Made by a program: the position numbers and the translations under genes
Assembly: GCA_013365325.1 (NCBI GenBank)
Contig: JABVXV010000117.1
Coordinates: 104,621-168,620, forward strand
From: Dipetalonema caudispina
Taxonomy: Eukaryota; Nematoda; Chromadorea; Rhabditida; Onchocercidae
Reading direction: 5' to 3'
Length of the DNA stretch: 64,000 nucleotides
Notes under the pieces: model-generated
The model's input: only the letters and a program-made list of their open reading frames with translations
Databases searched by the model: none
Told to the model about the DNA's origin: nothing
Shown: positions 39,685 to 64,000 of the stretch, piece by piece
Layout: every line of letters begins with the position of its first letter
Numbering within the stretch: position 1 is the stretch's first letter

Positions 39685-42600
39685 TCTCAGTATTTTGTTG
39701 CTTTTTCTTCTCTATCGTAATTATTGGCAAATGACTTGCGAAGTTAGATTTACTTCAAGTTGGAATTTGAATTTTAAAGTGTTTGAAGAAACAAAGTATA
39801 GTTTGGATCCTCACTTAAACGCAGAGAATTTGGTCTTTCATACGGTGATTATGCATGGCTTGAATTAACTGTAAATAAGTAAGATATTATATGGGCTACT
39901 GAATAAGTAAAACTGGCATGTTAGGGATAGTTTGTGAAAACCCCCTCAATTCAAGGATATTCCGGAATTAATATTGTAATTCCGGCGGGAGTCCGAGACG
40001 GTCTACTTTTATTGCATATTATTTCTAAGAGGTAATATTACCCGTTGGTTATTTATTCCAGTCGCCATCTATTATGTTTTACTTTTTTTTGTTTGGTCTT
40101 ATTTCCACGATTTTTTCGTAAACCAATCCGGTGCTTAGGCAAGGATCATATGCAATAGAAATTTGTTCCAGGACAAAACCAAAGATTCCAAGTTTTATAA
40201 AGGCCTTAATTTAAGCTGTTAAGGTTTGGAAAAGGCAAATCAAAACCACACATTCTTAAAACCCTCCCTCCTCTCAGGTCAGCTCATTTTTCACAGTGGC
40301 AATGTGTTACCGAGGCTCATATTAACCGTGAATCCTCTGATTGAATCGTTCAATGATTATATCGATTTTAATATATTTTATTGATTATTTGCTCAGTTTG
40401 ATATGTTGTGTATATAAATCATATCAAGATATGTACGTAAATGTTCGCATGACCGGTAAACATTTTGGCAGTGATAAAAGCTTTTTGCACAGTTAGAAAA
40501 TATGAGAATGATGAAGGTTTGTCACCTTATCACCTTGACAGTACATTTTCTGAAAGCACCAAACAAATAGCCAAGAATTTCACAAATGGTGAGTAGTTCT
40601 TGCTTATATGTACTGGAAGTTCTGTCCCAACCTATTTCAAACCATATGTCTGTGGGATAGTGTATTGCATAACGCCCTTATATGGATAGATCCGTGCCAC
40701 TTTGGCATAGATCCAGCGTGGGGGAGGATTTTCTCACGGGAAATGTGTGCATCTTTGAACTGTGGTCTGAATAGTGGAGAGCGAAATATGACCATCGTTG
40801 AGGGCAATCAGTTGTTGGTCAGTATCATGGGATTGCGGGGTAGCAATCGTAGGTTTTACTTTTAACCCTACTATTCTATCCCTTAGCTAATCGATTTTAC
40901 CATCGACGGATGTCTTTCTAATTAATCAAATGTGGCAGTTCTCGCTGTGCATAAAAAATCGATAGGGTAGAATCTACAGGTAAAGTCATTCCAAGCAGAT
41001 AAAGTGGATGGAATATTTGCTTTATAAAAAGACAGTTACAAATATTTGACACTAAGGTATGCGAGCATAAACATGCGAGATACAAGAGTTAGCAAGTTGT
41101 CCTCATGTTTTAGCAGCAATCTTATAGAGTTTACTGAATTATGCTACGAAAAACGATTTTCATGCTTCTGCACTGTTACCTTATTTATGCAGTAAAAGTT
41201 TGAATAGTATATTAATTCAGTAACAGATTTGTGGGAGGAATTTGACAGATATTCATGGCTTCTTATTTATGCTGTTAACTAAACCCATGATAATGTTTAT
41301 TTGAATATTTCCTCATTAAATAAAGCAAGTTTTCACTGATGATATATTTTAGTGTTAGTAGTAGAGCACATCTGTTGAAGCTCTTTGTTAGGGAGAAGGA
41401 TTGACAAGTTTTATATTCTTTCTTCCGAAGTCTTTTCAGGCATTGTTTTGCACTGAAGGATGTTTTTCTTATTTTCCCATTAGTACTATCAGTTAAGGAA
41501 CAGGCAGTTTTATGTTGTCTCTTACACTGCTGTAACTAAGCTTCCTTATGCGCAGTGCCACTGCTTGCTTACTATAAGATGTCGTCGTCGCTGAATTTTT
41601 GAAAGAAAGTTTAAAAAGGCTACCTGGTTGTATCATATCAATTATACATGGAGTTGCTTGCTGCACTGCAGTACACACATCAATTAATCTTCGTTGTGTA
41701 GGTCCCATTTTTTAAGCATTAAATGTTCGCTAAAGCATTCCAAATGTTGCTGAAGGCGTGAAAAGAAACTTTTCTGTTTTTCTAGCTTTATACCAAGGCA
41801 GACTGAAATGTGAGGTGGGTCTTAGAATTCATTTCGTGTGATATTTGTTGAGTAGTCATTATCACTGATAATGTAGTGAACTTGGAACAAATGCAGTGGA
41901 AACTCCATTTTCACTGATCCAGATTGAAAAATATTTTTTTCAGAACTATCATAAGAGTCGTAAGAGAAGTAAACAAAGTTCCGATAATGAAGATTCGCTT
42001 CAGAAAAAGTGCAGCGATGAAGTTACTGAGAAAGTTATTTGTGATTAATTAGAGGAGGGAAGTTCTTTTTAAAGATGGACCGTAGGTTAAATGCTGATAT
42101 GAGGAGGAGTAAAACATGAAGCAAAGTTTTATATTTTGCAGCGAATTGCTTTAGAAGATTTTCCATTATTTCGGTATATTGTTGTTGGATACCGTGCAAA
42201 TCGATTCTTGTTATATGTACGCACAACTCTTCGTGCCAGATACTGCACATGTCTATTCTTGATGCACAGTGCTTCTGCATTCAATGATTTGGTTTACAGT
42301 CGCACATTTCCTGCCTTATATAACTTATGTCAAAGCCATTGTTTATTCATTTGTGCTAGTTTAACTTTACTTGGACGGTTGTCGTCGAGTTTCACTTACC
42401 TCACTGTTTTCCAATTGTCCAACATTTCCATTGTGTTGTGAAGACGGTGAGGCAAGTTCTTTAACATATCATACTCATTTCTCAGTTTTTTAGTATTTTA
42501 TTCTATCGTCGAAATATTGGATATAAATCATTGAATTTCCTTAGCAGTTATTTTCTTGTTTTAATTTTTAAAGAAGTATTTAAGGAATAAAGTATTGATG

Positions 42601-42949
42601 TAAGAGGAGCATGTTTGGATTTTCCCTACTGTCGTTTGTTTCTTCTTCAGGTTTAGACATAAGGATCGTACAGAACGATAATGTTAAATATGATAAGGGA
42701 TGATGGCACAAGATATTTTAAATATCGTGCTGTTTTTTACAATCAATTACATCTTGTCTTCTTTGCTCAGTATTCTCTCATATGTGTTGTGAGATTAAGC
42801 ATAAGAAATTATTTGACGGAATTCGTTGGTCGTAGAAGCTGCAGATACCTCCATTCATAATTTGCTTTCAGGGAGCGACGTTGTGAAGTTTGATCAGTAG
42901 AATTGTAAGAAGTGAAGGGAGAATTCTTTGCGTCAAATGCTTATTGTTA
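39685..42949. other. Interval between sphingomyelin synthase and SRPK with unexplained exon-like fragments
   Basis: No recognised gene. Fragments that look exonic: 40476-40590, the GC-richer island at 40608-40865, and a stretch after TTTTTTTCAG at about 41942 that is open in two frames (a basic/Ser-rich reading ending at TAA and an alternative reading ending at TAG). They could not be joined into one consistent model. Confidence 0.35.
40476..40590 (+). other. Orphan exon-like segment
   Basis: After TTTTGGCAG an open stretch of about 38 codons runs to a consensus donor (AATG|GTGAGT). Its central reading, VRKYENDEGLSPYHLD, is polar and protein-like, unlike chance frames nearby. No family recognised and no partner exon found. 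It may be part of an unannotated gene or a decayed one. Confidence 0.3.
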
Positions 42950-42958
42950 TTCCTTCAG
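42950..42958 (+). promoter_or_regulatory. Probable spliced-leader acceptor for SRPK
   Basis: ATTCCTTCAG ends at 42958, 36 nt before the ATG. All three frames immediately after it hit stops, so it cannot be an internal coding acceptor. That supports 42995 as the true start. Confidence 0.6.
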
Positions 42959-42994
42959 TAAAAACTGGGTAAGAAAAAGCTGGCTCCAAGGAGA

Positions 42995-57929
<14,935 letters not shown>

Positions 57930-59028
57930 CTGATTGTGATGGTACCAGTTCCGATTGAGCAACTATCACTGGCAAAGGAAGATTTTGAGCTTCGAGTGGG
58001 GATCTTTTTGTACTGTGTTAGTCTCGCCTTTTTACAGTCATTTTTTTATTTTCTCATATTCTCATGAAATGATATTTTTAATGTTTGTCGTTGTGATTTT
58101 TTTTTTTCCTTTAAACGATTAATGCTTTGCATGAATTTACTCTGGGAAAAAAAGAGTTCCCTGATAACTTATATTCGAAATAAGCTTAATTCATATTTGT
58201 CTCCAAGCATTTGAACAGATATACTGGTTTTTCTTAGTGGAAGGGCACTCTAACTCAATTTCATTTTTTTTTTTGTCAAGTTTGCTTAGCTTTCTCCTTG
58301 ATTATAGCAGTATACTTTTTTGGAACTGTTTTTCGAAATTGAAAGTTCAAGCTTGAACTACCGTTTGGCACCGCTCACTTTTTCTCAAGAGAAGGGATTC
58401 TCCTATCTATAATCAAAGATTTGTTTCGATCCCCTACAGTTCGAGTTATGGAGTAACTACATTTCATCTTATGATCGGGATTCAAGTGAACAAAATTAGT
58501 TTTGTGGAGTTAAAAAAAAGTAGTAATTTTTTCCTAAAGTGAGGAAGAGGGCAGCATTTCGTATAATATTTACATCTTCAATGAAAAATGTTGCAATTTG
58601 TACTTGTTTCATAAGCTCTTACACTTTTGCCATGTGAAGCTGTTCATTTATTAAAAGTAATTGAAACAATCGGATACGCTTCCAGGAAAATATTTGCTCT
58701 AATGAATTTGTAGTAAAACGATGGGAAAAAATTCTGACTGGACTAATATCTCACTGACCTGTTTAGTTTTTTTAAATGGCGTGATCAGGAGAGCTGCAAT
58801 GGAGAACATGAGCAGTAGGAAATACGGAAAAAATTAAAAATCTCCCCCTCTCGTGAAATCCCGCCGGCGAGTTCACTTTTGCGTTGCTTTTTTTGTACCT
58901 TTCTGAGGATATGAGAAAATCCAATCCTGAAAGCGGAGATCATTACAGTTTTTTTGTACAAAACCGTGAGAATTTCGATATCGATTTGTCGTTGTTATGT
59001 CATTTCTCCCGCTTCTCTTCACTCTATC
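57930..59028. other. 3' flank of SRPK
   Basis: AT-rich with several T-runs. No strong AATAAA close to the SRPK stop and no other gene recognised. An acceptor-like CATTACAG ends at 58948 upstream of the next candidate gene. Confidence 0.4.
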
Positions 59029-59518
59029 ATGGCTGGAGGAAGATGCTTAAGCGGGTTTATACGCTTGGCGTGCGTGAATCTATCGCGCTTCCTTGTCAAA
59101 ATGACTCTGCCTGTTTCCGTTTATTTAGCTACTGAGTTCATTATTGTAGTAAAATCATTCGATCCATTCTCCTTCCCATAGATGCGCACACATAGAATTA
59201 TGTGCATATAATGTGTTATGATGATTATCGTGTTTAGAGATACTTTATATATACAAACTAAAAAGTGATTATTTTTGTCATTGTCAAGCAAAATTTGTCG
59301 TATTCTTGCGAAAATAAATGATTGCATGTATAGATTCAGTGAATCAGCTGATTTTCTCATTATTTTGTGAGGGGTTTTAGATATATGGACAGGAATTAAT
59401 CCTCATTGCACCGCTTCGATACTACTGTAAAGCTGATGCTATATGTCGTTTGCATCTTAGTTTTATTGCTAACCCTTTATGGACTGAAGAAATGATGAAA
59501 TGGTGCGTTATACGTTAA
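59029..59518 (+). CDS. Candidate small two-exon gene, function unknown
   Basis: Exon 59029-59145 (39 codons from ATG) ends at a GTAGTA donor in phase 0. Exon 59381-59518 starts after GGGGTTTTAG and reads 45 codons to TAA (84 aa). The N-terminus MAGGRCLSGFIRLACVNLSR is basic, free of acidic residues and followed by a hydrophobic stretch, as in a mitochondrial targeting or signal-anchor peptide. The second exon begins IYGQELILIAPLRYY and is polar towards its end (LWTEEMMKW). A GTGCGT donor at 59503 could instead extend the gene rightwards, into the retroelement. I do not recognise the protein. The composition is more coding-like than nearby frames, but chance is possible. Confidence 0.3.
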
Positions 59519-59667
59519 GCTATTGCTGCCTGTGTGTTATATTCTTATTCATTGCGTTATTTATATACATTGAACTTTCAAAGCTTCATGTCCTTCAACA
59601 TGTAGACTGGAATTTTCACCTTTCATTCTTATAGTAGCGGTAGTTTGGTTGTGTTTATTCCATTCCT

Positions 59668-60147
59668 TGTTGTGAAAGAGGTTCTTCTTGTTGATTATGG
59701 GTTTGGAGGAGGAGTTCCTTCCTTTTTTGTATGTCGGAAATAAGTGTAGAGTTTATTCTAATAATAGATGAATAATACGAACTGTTAGTAGAAGATTTGA
59801 TAGATTTCAACAGTAGTTGAAGTTAACCGATCGCTGGAGACTCAGATTTGTTATTATCGGGTTTATATCTTATACGAAAGGGATTTTATGACATATATAT
59901 GTGTGTGAAGTAGGAGGGGTTTACCATCGTAAGCAGAGTTGAATTTAAGCTAGATGAAGAATCACCGGAATTGATATGTGATAGATAGTAAACAGATGGT
60001 AAATACACATGATGAATACTTAATCGTAAACAGAGTTGGTATTGAGTTAAATGATTTAAGATTTTAAATATTACAAATTATATTAAATTTCGTTTGCCCA
60101 GAAACTTCATATATTTTGTAATAAAGTTATCTTGGTTTTTTCTGACA
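59668..60147 (-). mobile_element. BEL/Pao-type LTR, minus orientation
   Basis: About 480 bp. Read on the minus strand it starts TGTCAGAAAAAACC and ends CACAACA (TGT...ACA). It is the reverse complement, with small indels and substitutions, of 61587-62027. Blocks such as the ATCTGAGTCTCCAGCGATCG segment and the run around AACAGTTCGTATTATTCATC are identical in both copies. As the env-like sequence lies 5' of it on the same strand, it is probably a 3' LTR. Confidence 0.75.
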
Positions 60148-61586
60148 TTTCCGACTGGAGAAGATTTGAAGTTTCAGAAGAATGGAATTTGGATCATAAT
60201 GAAATGAATCGCCTTTATTAATATTAATTTGGTTAAGGGGTATTTTTTGTTCACATTGCTTCAATATGGAGGCTGGTATAGTTTCAGTGGAAATACCAGA
60301 AATGTCCGTTTATTCAATAAATTGAAACAGTGTTGATACAATGAATTTGAATTTTAATATGATGAAGATTATTATTATCAATACAATAGTAGTTATACCA
60401 AAATTGATTAATTTCCTGTGTATTATTAAATTTGACAATTCCCTCTGTAGCTTTATCGATTTCCATTTCTAGGTTTCCCAGTAATTGTTCTCCTTGTTGA
60501 CTGATTTCTTCCCATAGGAAGTTTGAATTCGGTTCGTATGTCGCCATATTGTTCGCTTCTTGATTTCGGGCTAAGATTTCTAATTTGCCATTCATCCGTT
60601 CGATTTCGAATTGATTTATTAGTTTGCCTTAGATTTCTATGAGGTGTATTTAGTCATTCTCAGTTTTGCAAGGAGCAATTAACAACTCATTAACTACCTT
60701 CACTATCACATCGTTCCTTTGCAATAGTAGTTTTGCAGCCAGAGTAGGATTACTTATTGATAGCCATTGTATCAATAATAAAAGATTGTTTCTGTTTTCA
60801 CAGCTTCTTTGATAAGCTCCATTTAGTTGTTGTTTAAATTATAGAAAACATATTGGAACTTGATATTCTCTGGATCCGTTGTATTATTAGGATTTTCCTC
60901 TATTAGGAATAATTGATTTGGTGGAATAGTGTTTACCTTTCTTCGTTCCCTTGAATTTGTTAAGTTGTTGATATCAATAATAATATCTCCATTCATTGTA
61001 TAAGGATTGACGAATGCAATAAGATATCGTTGTCTCGTTATCCTTCCGACTGAAGATGGAAAAAGTTTGTAATTCATCCACTACGACGTGATTTTTGTAT
61101 ATTCAAGCTTCATAAAAGCTTCAGCAAATAAATATATTCGAGTTTTTTCTTATATGGACAATTAGTGGTGGTATCTGTCACATTCCATAAAATTATGTTT
61201 GTATAAGTTACGTATTTCCCATTTTGGGTTTTGCATTATTCAATATTATCAAAGTTGGATATTAATCCTCTTCCATCGCAAAGGTAGATTTCATTTTTTT
61301 TTGATTGTAAAATTTGACGTTGACTGACGTTTAACACCGAGCTATTCGTACGAATATTGAACTTCATTGTTCGTTGTCCATTTATTTGAAGCTATATGCT
61401 TTAATTTATCACCCTTTAAATTGGTTTGATAATTCAAACCTTTGCAAATATGTGAAGAGTAGCAGAGGTCGTTATTTTGTTCGATACTACTGATAAGGAT
61501 AGTCTGAGAAATGCTCTAGTACATACCGTACGGGTGATATTGCTGCATTTTATTGCAGGAATTCGTAGATGAGTTCTGGTGTATAC
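60148..61586 (-). pseudogene. 3' internal region of a minus-strand BEL/Pao element, env-like remnants
   Basis: Open fragments on the minus strand at 60314-60595 and 60823-61077, plus a broken reading at about 61150-61300, are separated by stops and frame changes. They contain several N-x-S/T sequons, sparse cysteines and a heptad-like acidic/hydrophobic stretch, and directly precede the minus-strand LTR. That position and composition suggest the envelope-like third ORF some nematode Pao elements carry (Tas of Ascaris is a known example). I cannot assign a glycoprotein family. Clearly non-functional as it stands. Confidence 0.4.
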
Positions 61587-62027
61587 TGTCCGAAAAAACC
61601 GAGATAATTTTACTACATGATATGAAAAATTTCTGAGTAAATAAATTTTTGTGTAGTTTGTAATATTATAGTCTTCAATCATTTAACTCAATAACAACTT
61701 TGCTTACGCTTAAGTATTCATCACATGTCAATTTTGGCAATTCCTTATCGCAATTCTGTTTTCGATGGTAAACCCCTCCTACTTTATATATATATATATA
61801 TATACATGCCGTTTGGTATAGGATATAAACCTAATAATAACAAATCTGAGTCTCCAGCGATCGGTCAACTTCACTACTATTAAAATCTGTCAAATCTTCT
61901 ACTAACAGTTCGTATTATTCATCTATTATTTGAATAAACTCTACACTAACGCTTATTTTCGACATACAAAAGGAAAGGAACTCCTCTTCTAAACTCATAA
62001 TCAACAAGAAGAAACTCTTTCACAACA
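61587..62027 (+). mobile_element. BEL/Pao-type LTR, plus orientation (5' LTR)
   Basis: About 441 bp, TGTCCGAAAAAACC...CACAACA, containing a (TA)n tract near 61790. It is followed at 62033 by TGGTGTCACAAGCC, which has the TGG start expected of a primer-binding site, and then by gag sequence on the same strand. It is inverted relative to 59668-60147. Confidence 0.75.
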
Positions 62028-62051
62028 ATTTTTGGTGTCACAAGCCGGGAA

Positions 62052-63340
62052 ATGTCGACTTGTCTAATTAAATCTGCGGAACAAACGATGGGGAAGATTT
62101 TGAAACTTCTCGATGAAGTAAAGGAGCTTGATCTATCACTACCAGATTAAAATCTATTACGAGAAGAAATACAACAACAATGTAAGATCAAGAAACGGAT
62201 CCTCAGGGACAAAATTAAACGTCTCGAACTACACGTTGGTACGCTCGAAGCGATTAATCAAAGCTGGTTGGACCTCATTCAAAAAACTACTTTTACTCAG
62301 AAGAAGAAATATATCTGGAGATGGTCAATGACAAAAAAGGTATTTTAATCCTATTGAATAATGATAAGGAAGTTATCGTTACCTTAACTTCATATAATGA
62401 TGGTAGTGAATTAACTATTAACGTTTGAGCTCAACCGACATTAAAGATATACCTTCACCCATCCATTGTTCAACAATAAGTTTACCATAGTTACCATTAC
62501 CAACCTTTAATGGTAATCCAAAATTGTGGCGACAATTCTGGAGTGGGTTTAATGCAGTTGTACATCTCTAAAAAATTCCAGACACTCAAAAACTTAATTA
62601 CTTGACCTCATGCCTAAAAGGAGATGCCTTGCAATCTGTAAGAGGTTATGATATTGCTCCAGGAAATTATAAATTAATAAGATAGGTCTTGACTGAAAAA
62701 TTCGGCAAAGCTACTACAATAAAAAAGTCACTATACAACGAATTTCATTCTATTAAACGAAATGACAAAGAATGGAAATCGATTGTTGAAACGACAGAAA
62801 GAGTTCTTCGACAACTAGAAGCTATGGGAGAAAATCTAGAACATTCTAGTATCGAAACAATTATCGAAAGCAAATTGCCAGTTGGATCTTAGACAAAGTC
62901 TATCAATTAAAAACAGAAAGAAAAACCTGGTCGGTGAGCAATCTTCGACAATTTTTAATGGAGTTAGTGCAAAGAAACGAAGAAGCAACCAGGCGCTAAA
63001 CTCTTAGTAGGGAACAAAACTCGAAATGAGTACATAACGTTAAGGGAAAAACTTCTGCCTTAACGACAACAAATTTAATAAAGTCTGGCAAATCAGAGTT
63101 GAATCCAAATCTAAAGGAAGCCATCAAAGATGGCAAGAAAAGAAGACCATGCGTACTCTGTAACAAGAATCATTGGGATAAATAATATATGTCAAATTTA
63201 TCCTACCCTTAAGCAACGATTGGAATACTTTAGGAAAAACAGTGCAAAGGCTCTCATAATACTGCGCTGTGTCATATCAAATCTAAGGACAACTCACAGA
63301 TTGCTGGATCAAATAAAAAAAAGAGCGATTCGACAACAAC
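62052..63340 (+). pseudogene. BEL/Pao gag remnant
   Basis: ATG at 62052 with an in-frame TAA at 62148. The capsid-like core resumes near 62491 (LPTFNGNPKLWRQFW, the DUF1759 signature) with in-frame stops at 62569 and 62683, another at 62890, and a frame change just after. Cysteine/histidine motifs follow at about 63145 (CVLCNKNHW) and 63240-63285 (GSHNTALC), as in the Pao nucleocapsid. At least five disabling changes make this a dead copy. Confidence 0.75.
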
Positions 63341-63353
63341 GACAAATTCAATA

Positions 63354-64000
63354 ATGGAAGATAGAAACCAATTTGGTAAGCAGATTTTACTTCCAGAAGT
63401 CGACGTAATCAACCCAAATTATCCAAAGCTTCAATGTAAAACACTGGCATTATTCGATAGTGGATCCCACTTATCCTTCATATCAAATGAATTAGCAGAA
63501 TCACTAGATCTCCAAAGAGATAATGAACAAAAATTGAAATTTGCTTCATTTGGTATCAAGAAGTCGAATACCTGTCTCACCTTCGAAATAAGATTGGAAT
63601 AAAGGTTGGAAAGAGGAAAATAATATCAATAGATTTTAAAACGATGGACTACTTGACAAATAAACTTCCAGTGAGCAAAATGGATAACAGTGACTTATTA
63701 TCCATAAAAAGTTAGGAATGTCTCGACAACTTCAGGAGTTATTGGAAACAAACCGAAATACTCCTCGAAGCAAATCACCATTTCAAATTTCTTTCGACGA
63801 ATGAAGTCCAGTTTTTAAATTCAGGATTTTCCTCACTAAAAACAAAGATTGGACCAATGATCGCTGGAAGTGGATATACAAATGAAATCCACACTTCCAA
63901 CATAATTTCATGTATCGCAAATGCCATCAAGATTCCAGATATAGATTTGTTCTGGAAATTAGAATTAATAGGCATACAAGAACAACCGAATGCCTATGGT
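63354..64000 (+). pseudogene. BEL/Pao protease and start of pol, broken
   Basis: An open stretch at 63354-63602 contains the aspartic-protease motif LFDSGSHLSFI (active-site D-S-G). After a stop and frame change, DUF1758-like blocks appear (KIGPMIAGSGY near 63850, FWKLELIGIQEQP near 63955), the usual lead-in to Pao reverse transcriptase. Truncated by the window edge. Confidence 0.7.

Larger units (their letters stand above)
62028..64000 (+). mobile_element. Degenerate BEL/Pao retrotransposon, 5' part, truncated by the window end
   Basis: Order: primer-binding site, gag with DUF1759-type core, zinc-knuckle region, retropepsin-like protease, then the start of the pol linker. Stops and frameshifts break the reading throughout. 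Reverse transcriptase, RNase H, integrase and the 3' LTR, if present, lie beyond 64000. Confidence 0.8.

Noticed and set aside
61434..61682. 82-codon minus-strand frame
   Set aside because: Overlaps the plus-strand LTR in antisense; better explained as repeat sequence than as a gene.

Overview
The window reads as nuclear DNA of a parasitic nematode, most likely a filarial or other spirurid. It is AT-rich, with intron-dense genes, polypyrimidine-CAG/TAG acceptors just upstream of several start codons (as expected for spliced-leader trans-splicing), and a BEL/Pao retroelement at the right end. The species cannot be fixed from sequence alone. I reconstructed all gene models by hand from splice signals, reading phase and family similarity. 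Every recognised protein gene lies on the + strand.

Layout: (1) 625-4984, a p70 S6 kinase (rsks-1/RPS6KB type) in 12 exons, with a possible alternative last exon to 5459. (2) About 6.3 kb with no recognised gene. (3) 11711-15171, an 8-exon very-long-chain 3-oxoacyl-CoA reductase/17-beta-HSD12-like SDR. (4) 16918-18533, a 6-exon Rheb GTPase. (5) 21323-21395 (-), a tRNA-Phe(GAA), followed 34 bp later by (6) 21430-24890, a 9-exon arfaptin with a BAR domain. (7) 24.9-30.9 kb, gene-poor and microsatellite-rich. (8) 30927-39684, a sphingomyelin-synthase-type phosphotransferase. (9) 39.7-42.9 kb, holding only unexplained exon-like fragments. (10) 42995-57929, a large SR-protein kinase (SRPK/spk-1) with a long acidic, Ser-rich N-terminal extension and a split kinase domain. 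(11) 59029-59518, a weakly supported two-exon orphan gene. (12) 59668-64000, BEL/Pao DNA: a minus-strand LTR with env-like remnants, then an inverted (+) LTR followed by a decayed gag-protease region that runs off the window.

Two core TORC1-pathway genes, the activator Rheb and the effector S6K, lie within 18 kb on one strand, with the lipid enzyme between them and arfaptin directly after Rheb. From memory, the C. elegans counterparts (rsks-1, let-767, rheb-1 and the adjacent arfaptin gene F54C8.7, spk-1, sms-3) are all on chromosome III. If so, the window is a conserved chromosome-III-type block. I found no clearly new enzymatic system. The most unusual observations are the TOR-gene linkage, alternative transcript ends and starts for S6K and sphingomyelin synthase, the dual-frame start of the giant SRPK exon, the orphan gene beside the retroelement, and the inverted-LTR arrangement.
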